Shown here piece by piece: positions 1 to 5,039 of a stretch of 5,516 bases of DNA. Where the stretch lies: the NCBI GenBank assembly GCA_029256465.1, contig JAQSXW010000064.1, positions 1 through 5,516 on the forward strand. Direction: 5' to 3'. The position numbers and the translations under genes are program-made. Below the pieces are notes generated by a model. The model did not search any database, was not told the DNA's origin, and saw only the letters and a list, made by a program, of their open reading frames with translations. Positions within the stretch are counted from its first letter, which is position 1. Each line of letters opens with the position of its first letter. This DNA comes from Evtepia sp. Its GTDB lineage: Bacteria > Bacillota > Clostridia > Oscillospirales > Oscillospiraceae.

Positions 1-282
1 GAAACAGTAGATGTGTTAGAGGCAGAAGCTGCCGCAGACTGCATGTTCCTTAATGATGTTGTTATGGAAGAAATTTTGGCTGAACTACGTGATATTGGAC
101 AGCGTGACGGAATCTCCTGCACCTGTGGAAGTAAAGAGTGGAGTTTGAAGGTAAATTACAGTTCCGTAGAGGTGATCTGCGCCAAGTGTGGTGGCGGTTT
201 GAAAATCCCAGCAACAACACTTTCCGATATTGATGATCTTTGCTGTAAACCTGTCTTAACCATTCGAGGGAACAGTGTTTGA
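1..282 (+). CDS. Zinc-ribbon hypothetical protein, 3' part of gene
   Basis: The reading frame is open to the left edge and ends with TGA at 280-282, so this is probably the C-terminal part of a longer protein. A GTG at 13 and an ATG at 43 are possible internal starts, but neither has a convincing ribosome binding site in front. Counting from the GTG as residue 1, the visible part has an acidic/Ala-rich helical stretch and then a likely metal-binding knuckle pair: C36-x-C38 and C56-x2-C59, followed by a CC pair at 77-78. Four cysteines in this arrangement with a beta-rich spacer suggest a small zinc ribbon; this is inferred from spacing only. The function is not recognised. No clear intrinsic terminator follows it. 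Confidence 0.7.
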   Translation, partial: ETVDVLEAEAAADCMFLNDVVMEEILAELRDIGQRDGISCTCGSKEWSLKVNYSSVEVICAKCGGGLKIPATTLSDIDDLCCKPVLTIRGNSV

Positions 283-313
283 ATAATCGTTTTTCATTAT
301 GATCAGAGAAAGC

Positions 314-340
314 ACAAACTAGATTCATCTGCATAAGATA
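314..340 (+). promoter_or_regulatory. Candidate sigma-K-type promoter for the Cys-rich small gene
   Basis: CATAAGATA at 332-340 fits the sigma-K -10 consensus CATAnnnTA. An AC at 314-315 lies 16 nt upstream, fitting the short -35 element of sigma-K promoters. The predicted transcription start is near 347, leaving a leader of about 45 nt before the ATG at 391. The consensus is short, so a chance match is possible; the support is the combination of correct spacing and the sporulation-like nature of the gene behind it. Confidence 0.35.
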
Positions 341-390
341 GACTAAGATCGCAAGAGACGATCGTTATCTTGGATAGGAGGGTCTTTTAT

Positions 391-534
391 ATGTGTAACA
401 ATAATTTTGGTGGTTTTGGTGGAGGAAGCTGCCTGTGGATCATCTTGATTTTGATCATCGTGTTCTGCTGCTGCGGCAATAATGGTGGCTGTGGCTGCGA
501 GAATCACGGTTGCGGTGGGAATGTTTGCTGCTGA
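391..534 (+). CDS. Small Cys/Gly-rich hydrophobic protein (47 aa)
   Basis: A 47-residue ORF with a strong ribosome binding site, AGGAGGG at 376-382, 8 nt before the ATG, and a stop TGA at 532-534. The protein has three parts: a Gly/Asn/Phe-rich start (residues 3-12), a hydrophobic segment LWIILILIIVF at 15-25 that could sit in a membrane, and a C-terminal tail starting with CCC (26-28) and rich in Gly and Cys, ending CC. Ten of 47 residues are Cys and twelve are Gly. Short proteins of this composition are common in Clostridia, sometimes annotated as 'high-cysteine' or chorion-like proteins. The layout of Gly-rich start plus short hydrophobic core also recalls the YjcZ-type sporulation peptides of Bacillus, but homology is not shown. 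A role in the spore coat or envelope, perhaps disulfide cross-linked, is inference. It is monocistronic: a candidate sigma-K promoter lies before it and a strong terminator after it. Confidence 0.8.
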   Translation: MCNNNFGGFGGGSCLWIILILIIVFCCCGNNGGCGCENHGCGGNVCC

Positions 535-589
535 ACATAAAACTACCTCCATCAATGCATTTCCGTGCAGTCAAATAAGGAATTCACAC

Positions 590-631
590 CCGCCCCGAAG
601 TTTTTAACTTTGGGGCGGATTCCATTTTTTT
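590..631 (+). terminator. Rho-independent terminator after the Cys-rich gene
   Basis: An 11-bp GC-rich stem (CCGCCCCGAAG at 590-600 pairing with CTTTGGGGCGG at 608-618, one G-U pair) with a 7-nt loop, followed by a T-rich tail (T7 at 625-631, then more T). A classical intrinsic terminator that isolates the small gene from the regulator downstream. Confidence 0.9.
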
Positions 632-650
632 ATTTTTAATAAAATTTTAA

Positions 651-679
651 TAGAAAACTGTACAAATATAAGCTATAAT
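651..679 (+). promoter_or_regulatory. Vegetative (sigma-A type) promoter of the BTAD regulator
   Basis: A perfect -10 TATAAT at 674-679 stands 17 nt after TAGAAA at 651-656, which matches 4 of 6 bases of TTGACA. The surroundings are A/T-rich. The predicted start near 686 gives a leader of about 27 nt before the ATG at 713. Confidence 0.6.
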
Positions 680-712
680 GTAACCAAACTAAGATTTGAT
701 AGGGAGGAGCGA

Positions 713-1927
713 ATGAAGGCAGTTAATGATGCGGTCCCGATGTCTGCCCAGGTCACCATGTTAGGTGGTTTTTCGATGACCGTCAAAGGAAACACTATTT
801 CCGACGAGATGAACCGGACACACAAGCTATGGAATATACTGTCTTTTCTAGTTGTTCATCGTGATCGTATGGTGCCACAAGCTGAATTTCTTGAGCAGTT
901 TTGGCCGGAAGAGGACGGGACAGCTCCGATCAATGCGCTTAAAACACAACTTTATCGCATTCGTTCCATGCTGAGACCTCTATTTGGTTCTGCTTTTCAG
1001 CCAATTGTGTCTCAAAGAGGTGGATACCAATGGAATCCTGCAATTCAAACCGAAGTGGATATTGATGAGTTTGCATTTCTGTGTCAGCGAACCAATCGCC
1101 CGGACACTTCCGTGGCGAAGCAGGAGGCTTTGCTAAAAGAAGCCATAGAGTTATACAAAGGCGATTTTTTGCCAAAACTATCGAATAGCATGTGGGTAGG
1201 GAAGGTTTCGGATATATATCATAATCTATACCTCCAGGCTGTAACTGACTATGCTGAGATTCTAGAAAAAAACGGTTTTTATGAAGAAATTATCGATATG
1301 ATGCAAAAGGCCACTGTGATTTATCCTCTGGACGAAAAACTGCATACGAGTATCATTCGTAGTTTCCTAAATCTTGGGAAGAATACTGCTGCACTTGCAC
1401 ACTATGAATATGCAACTGATTTGCTATACCGCAATTTTGGCGTACAGCACTGGCAAGAGCTTCGAGAACTGTATGACCAGATCATGGCAACGGAGCAGGT
1501 GTTTGAAACGGATTTAGCAGTCATTCAACAGGACTTACGGGAAACGTCACAAAGAACTGGAGCGTTTTTTTGTGAATATGGAAATTTTCGTGAAATATAT
1601 CGTCTGGAAGCTAGACGTAGTATCAGGAGTGGGTCATGTATCCACATCGTTCTCATAACGGTATTGAACGCTGATGGGAGTGTCCCGTCTTTGAAGATAC
1701 TGAATAAAACGATGGAACAGCTATTTGAAGTGATTGCACAGACGTTGCGCAGCGGCGACGTAGTCACTAGATACAGTAGCGCACAATATGCAATCATGTT
1801 GCCTGATGCTGATTTGGATGAAAGTGAAATGGTTGTGGGAAGGTTACTTTCCCAATTCCGGCGACGGCATCGCACGAACCAATTGAAAATTTCATCTAGG
1901 ATTCGGGAAATAGAATTGTTTACTTAA
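713..1927 (+). CDS. BTAD-type transcriptional regulator with degenerate GGDEF-like C-terminal domain
   Basis: A 404-residue protein starting at ATG 713 behind GGGAGG (702-707). Residues about 13-110 resemble the OmpR-type winged-helix domain of SARP/AfsR-like activators: a strand pattern around MLGGF, a helical segment ending in QLYRIRSML, and the wing strand QRGGYQW near 101-107. Then DIDEF (116-120) opens the bacterial transcriptional activator domain, a TPR-like helical region to about residue 260 (for example LLKEAIELYKGDFLP and a later segment resembling the usual ALxxYE). About 275-404 looks like a nucleotide-cyclase fold: RYSSAQYAIMLP at 353-364 lines up with the RYGGDEF-type motif of diguanylate cyclases, but the catalytic GGDEF is replaced by SSAQY, so cyclase activity is not expected. 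It is probably a cytosolic DNA-binding regulator whose last domain senses a ligand or mediates contacts. Its targets are unknown; a terminator on each side makes it monocistronic. Confidence 0.85.
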   Translation: MKAVNDAVPMSAQVTMLGGFSMTVKGNTISDEMNRTHKLWNILSFLVVHRDRMVPQAEFLEQFWPEEDGTAPINALKTQLYRIRSMLRPLFGSAFQPIVSQRGGYQWNPAIQTEVDIDEFAFLCQRTNRPDTSVAKQEALLKEAIELYKGDFLPKLSNSMWVGKVSDIYHNLYLQAVTDYAEILEKNGFYEEIIDMMQKATVIYPLDEKLHTSIIRSFLNLGKNTAALAHYEYATDLLYRNFGVQHWQELRELYDQIMATEQVFETDLAVIQQDLRETSQRTGAFFCEYGNFREIYRLEARRSIRSGSCIHIVLITVLNADGSVPSLKILNKTMEQLFEVIAQTLRSGDVVTRYSSAQYAIMLPDADLDESEMVVGRLLSQFRRRHRTNQLKISSRIREIELFT

Positions 1928-1933
1928 AATTAC

Positions 1934-1979
1934 AATGGAGAGGGCTTTGGAATGATGTCCAAAGCCCTCTCCATTTCGT
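1934..1979 (+). terminator. Terminator after the BTAD regulator, perfect 18-bp hairpin
   Basis: A perfect inverted repeat: 1934-1951 pairs base for base with 1958-1975 around a 6-nt loop (ATGATG). It begins 6 nt after the stop codon. The following tract (TTTCGTTTG) is only moderately T-rich, so the stem strength probably does most of the work. An RNase-stable 3' end is an alternative role. Confidence 0.8.
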
Positions 1980-2032
1980 TTGCATTCGTTACTGCTGCTA
2001 ACTCTTAATTCTTGTTGCTGGCATCCAACATA

Positions 2033-2075
2033 CAAAAACCAACATGTAGCTTCACCCCAAACATGTTGCCTTTTT
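2033..2075 (-). terminator. Bidirectional terminator behind tRNA-Arg
   Basis: CAACATGT at 2040-2047 pairs perfectly with ACATGTTG at 2061-2068 around a 13-nt loop. On the - strand the stem is followed by GG and T5 (2038-2034), which suits termination of the tRNA transcript. On the + strand it is followed by CC and T5 (2071-2075), so it can also stop read-through from the regulator. Confidence 0.7.
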
Positions 2076-2077
2076 CG

Positions 2078-2151
2078 TACGGCAGAAGGGACTCGAACCC
2101 CCGACCTACTGGTTCGTAGCCAGTTACTCTATCCAACTGAGCTACTGCCGC
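2078..2151 (-). tRNA. tRNA-Arg (anticodon ACG)
   Basis: A complete cloverleaf on the - strand, 74 nt to the discriminator base. The 7-bp acceptor stem is GCGGCAG (2151-2145) with CTGCCGT (2085-2079), its first pair being G-U. The D arm has GCTC/GAGT with a GG-containing loop. The anticodon stem is ACTGG/CCAGT around the loop CTACGAA, giving anticodon ACG, which reads CGN arginine codons after A34 is changed to inosine. The T arm is GGGGG-TTCGAGT-CCCTT with two G-U pairs. The discriminator is A and CCA is not encoded (CG follows), so CCA must be added after transcription, as is usual for many Firmicute tRNAs. Confidence 0.97.
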
Positions 2152-2182
2152 ATATCGCTCAACTGCTCTTGGCGACTTTTAT

Positions 2183-2211
2183 ATTCTAGCATATTAGAAT
2201 TAAATATGCAA
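2183..2211 (-). promoter_or_regulatory. Promoter of tRNA-Arg
   Basis: On the - strand TTGCAT (2211-2206) is followed by a 17-nt spacer and TAGAAT (2188-2183). The -10 matches 5 of 6 consensus bases and has an extended TGn in front (2191-2189). The start is predicted near 2176, giving a 5' leader of about 25 nt for RNase P to remove. The tRNA is therefore probably transcribed independently of dnaX-ybaB. Confidence 0.6.
2189..2209. repeat. Inverted repeat inside the tRNA-Arg promoter spacer
   Basis: GCATATT at 2189-2195 and AATATGC at 2203-2209 are perfect inverted copies separated by 7 nt. The repeat fills the -35/-10 spacer, overlaps the -35 box and abuts the -10. The symmetry could be an operator or chance in A/T-rich DNA. 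It is not a good terminator for ybaB because no T-run follows on the - strand. Confidence 0.4.
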
Positions 2212-2257
2212 GTGTTTTTTTGAAGTATTATCATTTTTCTATGATTTCCTGTCGCAA

Positions 2258-2620
2258 TTAAAAGGGAAGATTCAAGCCACCAGTAATCTTGTTCATATTA
2301 TCACTCATATCATCCGCAGCAATACGGTTCGCCTCGTTTACTGCAGCGAGTACCATATCCTGAAGCATTTCCACGTCATCCGGGTCAACTGCCTCCGGAT
2401 CAATCTCCAATTTTGTTAGGATATGTTTTCCATTGACGCTTGCAGTAACAACACCACCTCCAGCCGTTGCTGAGTATTCTTTTTCCATTAGCTCGGCTTG
2501 GAGATGTTCCATATCTTGTTGCATTTTCTGTGCCTGTTTGATCATATCCATGTTTAAGCCGCCCATGCCACCCATGCCACCTTTTTTTCCCATAGGCGGA
2601 CGTCCAAATCCTTTTGCCAT
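2258..2620 (-). CDS. ybaB: YbaB/EbfC-family nucleoid-associated protein
   Basis: A 120-residue protein of the YbaB/EbfC family, small dimeric DNA-binding proteins that associate with the nucleoid. The start is placed at ATG 2620 because AAGGAG lies 8 nt upstream and the protein then begins MAKGFGRPPMG; an in-frame ATG 36 nt further upstream would overlap dnaX and has no such support. A Gly/Met-rich stretch (residues 10-21) precedes the usual helix NMDMIKQAQKMQQDME. The family core follows: a strand segment with GGGVVTASVNGK (54-65), then KLEIDPEAVDPDDVEMLQDM and VLAAVNEANR. Length and motifs are normal for the family. It starts 13 nt after the dnaX stop, so co-transcription with dnaX is likely. 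No clear intrinsic terminator follows. Confidence 0.95.
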   Translation of the reverse strand: MAKGFGRPPMGKKGGMGGMGGLNMDMIKQAQKMQQDMEHLQAELMEKEYSATAGGGVVTASVNGKHILTKLEIDPEAVDPDDVEMLQDMVLAAVNEANRIAADDMSDNMNKITGGLNLPF

Positions 2621-2628
2621 AGAACATT

Positions 2629-2634
2629 CTCCTT
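2629..2634 (-). promoter_or_regulatory. Ribosome binding site fixing the ybaB start
   Basis: AAGGAG on the - strand, 8 nt before ATG 2620. Its first base falls in the dnaX stop codon (2636-2634), so ybaB translation may be helped by ribosomes finishing dnaX. Confidence 0.8.
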
Positions 2635-4295
2635 TACTTAATCGTAATATTTCCAAATTGCTTCCCCAGTTTTAACAAGTCATTTAACTTATCTTCCGGT
2701 TCAGAGCGAATTGCTTTCATTTCAGGTTTTCCAACTTGCAAGTTAACATGTAACGGTCGACCAGTGTAGGTTTTCGCTTCCTGCTCTAACACATGCAGCA
2801 CATCCGGTCTACCTAGAATGGTTTTAGTCATATCCGAATCGACATAGAGCCTAAGAGCTTGTTCGTCAAAAATGCCAGAAACAAACTCTGTTTTCCCTAA
2901 AAAGGTATAGGCAGACGGAGGTAGTTTTCCTCTCAGCGCAGAGACAAAGCACTTCCAATCTTCTGTCGGAATCGCCTGATTAGAAGCGACTATTTCCTTT
3001 GCAGGAATCAAAGGTTCTGGAGGTATCTCCGGTTTAGCCGGAAACGTCGGCTTAGGTTTGATCGACGACACATCATCCCAAGGGGGAATTTCTTCTGAGG
3101 ATTTCTGCACCGGTAGGGCTACTTGCTTTTGTGGTTTGCAGGGTATTGTGTTTTCGGATAATTGTTTCTCTAATCGACTTATTCTAGCGACTAAGTTTTC
3201 CGGAGCTGCAGATAAATGCTTTTCACAGAGCCGAATGATACAGAGTTCCACATCCGTGCGTCGGTTGCTACTATGGTAAAGCTCCGCCGTGGCTGATTGC
3301 AAAACGCTTAGCATTTGAACCAATTCTGCGGAGGATAGGAGTTCTGAGAAGGTACGCAGAACAGCGTCCTCGTAGCCACCAGTGAGAAGAGAATCTCCAC
3401 CACTTGGCGCAGCTTTTCGGACCAATAAGTCTCGTACCAGTGTGGTAAGTTCCCCTAATAAAGCCCCCATGTCCTTGCCGTCTTGATATAAAGCGCCAAT
3501 CCGCTGCAATGCGCCAGCAGAATCTCCTTGTACAATAAAATTCATTAAATTTACAATTTCTAAATGACCGGAAAGACCCAAAACTTGCAGGATATCTGAT
3601 TCCTTCAATTCTAGACTACTGCCGATACACTGGTCCAGAAGGGAAAGGGCATCTCTGAGTCCACCTTCTGCCAAACGTGCCAATAGGATTGCACCTTCGT
3701 CTGAGAGTATGATCCCTTCCTTTTGGGCAATGAACTGCAGCTGCTTTACAATCTCAGTAGGTTGAATGCGCTTAAACGAAAATTGCTGACACCTGGATTT
3801 GATGGTAGCAGGGACCTTATGCAATTCTGTTGTTGCCAGAATAAACATCAGGTGAGAGGGGGGCTCTTCTAGGATCTTTAGCAGTGCGTTAAAAGCAGGG
3901 GTAGAAAGCATATGTACTTCATCAATGATGTAAACTCTTTTTTTGACAGCAGCAGGGGTGTATACTGCCTCATCTCTCAATGCACGAACTTGATCAACGC
4001 CGTTATTAGAGGCGGCATCCAGTTCCAACACATCTAAAATCGCACCAGACTCAATACCTAAGCAGGAGTCACACTGATTACAGGGGTTTCCGCCTACAGG
4101 CCGTTCACAGTTTACTGCCCTAGCCAGTATTTTGGCACAGCTGGTTTTTCCGGTCCCTCTGGTTCCGGTAAAAAGATAAGCATGAGAAAGCCGATCTGTT
4201 TCGATTTGACGCTTTAACGTTTCCGTGATATGCACTTGTCCCACCACATCGTCAAAACAGCGTGGACGCCACTTTCTGTAAAGTGCTTGATACAC
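2634..4295 (-). CDS. dnaX: DNA polymerase III subunit gamma/tau (clamp-loader ATPase)
   Basis: A 553-residue DnaX, the AAA+ ATPase subunit of the clamp loader that places the sliding clamp on DNA. The start is GTG 4295, giving the typical N-terminus (M)YQALYRKWRP, with AGGAGG 7 nt upstream; a longer frame from 4370 would run through the SRP RNA and is rejected. Residues: Walker A GTRGTGKT at 44-51; zinc-binding cysteines C63, C72, C75 and C78; Walker B IIDE at 123-126; sensor 1 around TT 155-156; the SRC motif with the arginine finger R168; sensor 2 GGLRDAL at 211-217. The oligomerisation (collar) region follows to about residue 360. A Pro-rich linker at about 395-440 leads to a C-terminal domain from about 447, expected to act as the tau part. 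No obvious slippery A-run for a gamma-producing frameshift was seen between the linker and the end. It lies between the SRP RNA and ybaB, the standard Firmicute order. Confidence 0.97.
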   Translation of the reverse strand: MYQALYRKWRPRCFDDVVGQVHITETLKRQIETDRLSHAYLFTGTRGTGKTSCAKILARAVNCERPVGGNPCNQCDSCLGIESGAILDVLELDAASNNGVDQVRALRDEAVYTPAAVKKRVYIIDEVHMLSTPAFNALLKILEEPPSHLMFILATTELHKVPATIKSRCQQFSFKRIQPTEIVKQLQFIAQKEGIILSDEGAILLARLAEGGLRDALSLLDQCIGSSLELKESDILQVLGLSGHLEIVNLMNFIVQGDSAGALQRIGALYQDGKDMGALLGELTTLVRDLLVRKAAPSGGDSLLTGGYEDAVLRTFSELLSSAELVQMLSVLQSATAELYHSSNRRTDVELCIIRLCEKHLSAAPENLVARISRLEKQLSENTIPCKPQKQVALPVQKSSEEIPPWDDVSSIKPKPTFPAKPEIPPEPLIPAKEIVASNQAIPTEDWKCFVSALRGKLPPSAYTFLGKTEFVSGIFDEQALRLYVDSDMTKTILGRPDVLHVLEQEAKTYTGRPLHVNLQVGKPEMKAIRSEPEDKLNDLLKLGKQFGNITIK

Positions 4296-4302
4296 TGTGA
4301 TT

Positions 4303-4308
4303 CCTCCT
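4303..4308 (-). promoter_or_regulatory. Ribosome binding site fixing the dnaX GTG start
   Basis: AGGAGG on the - strand, 7 nt before GTG 4295. It directly abuts a run of six T residues (4314-4309) that looks like the end of an SRP RNA terminator. Confidence 0.9.
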
Positions 4309-4341
4309 AAAAAAGCAGCCATTCCGGGGTCGACACATGGC
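4309..4341 (-). terminator. Probable terminator/attenuator between SRP RNA and dnaX
   Basis: On the - strand T6 (4314-4309) follows GGCTGC. Two structures could precede it. One is a local hairpin, GCCAT (4341-4337) with ATGGC (4322-4318). The other is the long-range stem formed by the 3' strand 4327-4316 with the transcript's own 5' end (4647-4637). They exclude each other, because the local form also takes bases from the SRP RNA end helix. Partial read-through would be needed for dnaX if it has no promoter of its own. Confidence 0.5.
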
Positions 4342-4617
4342 AAGACCGCACACCGACCTTTGAATGACACTTTATCTCCGCCTCTCCGACAGCCAGCTCA
4401 AAACCGGCGCTCCCACGGCACACACAACGATCTGCTTAGTGCTGCTTAGTTCCCTACCTGACACGGTTCACAGGGCTATGTTGCGTGGGACCGATTTATC
4501 ATCACCACTTATCGGCAACTGACAAAACAAAATGTATCCGGGGGCCGGGATTCATCCCTGCTGTAGCGGATTGCAGGCATAGGGCACCGCTAACTCCCCG
4601 ACTAGTGCGGCCTTGCC
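4339..4617 (-). ncRNA. ffs: Signal recognition particle RNA, long Firmicute type (6S-like scRNA)
   Basis: RNA scaffold of the signal recognition particle, which with Ffh targets nascent membrane and secreted proteins. Reading the - strand, the 5' Alu domain is clear: GGGGAGTTAGCGGTGCCCT, then TGCCTGCAATCCGCT, then CAGGG-ATGAATCCC, all matching the Bacillus scRNA pattern. Domain IV is framed by CCCACG (about 4489) and CGTGGG and carries the Ffh-binding signature GTCAGG-TAG-GGAA-CTA-AGCAGC: a GGAA tetraloop and the conserved internal loops. The ends are set by a 13-bp helix, 4617-4605 with 4351-4339, with one G-U pair. That gives about 279 nt, near the 271 nt known for B. subtilis; the exact mature ends are inferred. 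It lies directly upstream of dnaX, as in other Firmicutes. Confidence 0.95.
4431..4450 (-). repeat. Tandem 10-nt repeat in SRP RNA domain IV
   Basis: On the - strand ACTAAGCAGC is followed immediately by ACTAAGCAGA. The first copy forms the 3' side of the GGAA-capped hairpin and its Ffh-binding loop. The second lies in the domain IV stem, where related RNAs carry a similar ATTAAG or ACTAAG segment. The resemblance may therefore be constrained by structure rather than a recent duplication. Confidence 0.6.
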
Positions 4618-4656
4618 CTGTACCGACGACTGGTATCCGGAAGGCTGATGGATTTT

Positions 4657-4685
4657 ATGATACAACAGTTCATGAAAATAATCAA
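4657..4685 (-). promoter_or_regulatory. Promoter of the SRP RNA (and probably dnaX-ybaB)
   Basis: TTGATT (4685-4680), a 17-nt spacer and TATCAT (4662-4657, 5 of 6 consensus bases) on the - strand. The predicted start is near 4650, so the primary transcript would carry about 30 extra nt before the mature SRP RNA. A TTGACT at 4702-4697 is an alternative -35 but pairs only with a weaker -10 (TATTTT). Confidence 0.5.
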
Positions 4686-4715
4686 CAAAAAATTTTAGTC
4701 AACTTTATAGAAAAT

Positions 4716-4745
4716 GAGTGCCTGCCCTAGTAGGAGAGGGCAGGC
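4716..4745 (-). terminator. Terminator of the crotonase-GNAT transcript
   Basis: A perfect 9-bp stem, GCCTGCCCT (4720-4728) and AGGGCAGGC (4737-4745), with an 8-nt loop, 6 nt beyond the GNAT stop codon. On the - strand it is followed by ACTCATTTTC, a modest T tract. It separates this transcript from the SRP RNA promoter. Confidence 0.7.
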
Positions 4746-4751
4746 AAAGAC

Positions 4752-5021
4752 TTAATCTAATAAATTAGAATATTCTGGATGGTTAGGAAACCACTGAATT
4801 GCATAAGAACAAGTGAGCTTGGCTTTCAGTTCTGATGAACGGATTTGGTTTGCTGTAGCTTCCATTAATTTCGAGGCAACACCTTGACCACGAAGAGAAC
4901 TGTCCACAAAGGTATGCTCAATATTCGCAACTCCATTTAAAGTAGGAAATGTTACTTCTGCAATTAGCTTATCATCCGAATCAAGCATATAAATCCGTTC
5001 TTGCTCATAAATAAATTCCAT
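4752..5021 (-). CDS. Small GNAT-family N-acetyltransferase (YjdJ/NATD1-like)
   Basis: An 89-residue single-domain protein of the short GNAT class (YjdJ/NATD1-like), expected to bind acetyl-CoA; its substrate is unknown. The acetyl-CoA loop is visible as RGQGVA at 44-49, after the strand segment IEHTFVD (34-40) and before a helix from about 50 to 61. The C-terminal signature TCSYAIQWFPNHPEY (70-84) is typical of this subfamily. The start is placed at ATG 5021 because GAGGTGAT (5033-5026) is a near-perfect ribosome binding site at proper distance; the GTG at 5030 and ATG at 5027 lie inside or against it. The gene begins 18 nt after the crotonase stop, so the two are probably co-transcribed, although a shared function is not evident. 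A terminator follows directly. Confidence 0.9.
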   Translation of the reverse strand: MEFIYEQERIYMLDSDDKLIAEVTFPTLNGVANIEHTFVDSSLRGQGVASKLMEATANQIRSSELKAKLTCSYAIQWFPNHPEYSNLLD

Positions 5022-5025
5022 TTCC

Positions 5026-5033
5026 ATCACCTC
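5026..5033 (-). promoter_or_regulatory. Ribosome binding site deciding the GNAT start
   Basis: GAGGTGAT is complementary to the 16S rRNA 3' end over 8 nt and lies 4-8 nt before ATG 5021. It contains the in-frame GTG at 5030, which is therefore unlikely to be the start. Confidence 0.75.
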
Positions 5034-5039
5034 TACGGG

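Noticed and set aside
62..334. A 90-residue - strand ORF opposite the zinc-ribbon gene
   Set aside because: It has no recognisable motifs and lies opposite a frame with an ordered CxC/CxxC pattern that runs in from the edge.
343..555. A 70-residue - strand ORF rich in Ala/Thr
   Set aside because: It is the shadow of the Cys/Gly-rich small gene on the + strand, which has the ribosome binding site, promoter candidate and terminator.
1980..2189. A 69-residue + strand ORF containing a segment like EGTRTPDLLVRSQLL
   Set aside because: It is the antisense translation of tRNA-Arg (2078-2151), a well-known false protein; it also crosses the terminator and has no ribosome binding site.
2189..2221. 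AT-rich inverted repeat plus T7 as a + strand terminator
   Set aside because: The stem is weak and separated from the T-run by 5 nt, and no + strand gene ends here that is not already terminated upstream.
2583..2589. A7 run near the start of ybaB as a possible programmed frameshift site
   Set aside because: The shifted frame gives no recognisable protein, the normal frame gives an intact family member, and Lys-Lys codons explain the run.
4296..4370. A 25-residue N-terminal extension of DnaX starting at 4370
   Set aside because: It overlaps the 3' end of the SRP RNA and the T6 tract, lacks a ribosome binding site, and is not part of the DnaX family N-terminus, which begins at GTG 4295 behind AGGAGG.
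4485..4730. An 81-residue + strand ORF opposite the SRP RNA
   Set aside because: It is antisense to a structured RNA gene and its promoter, with no family resemblance.
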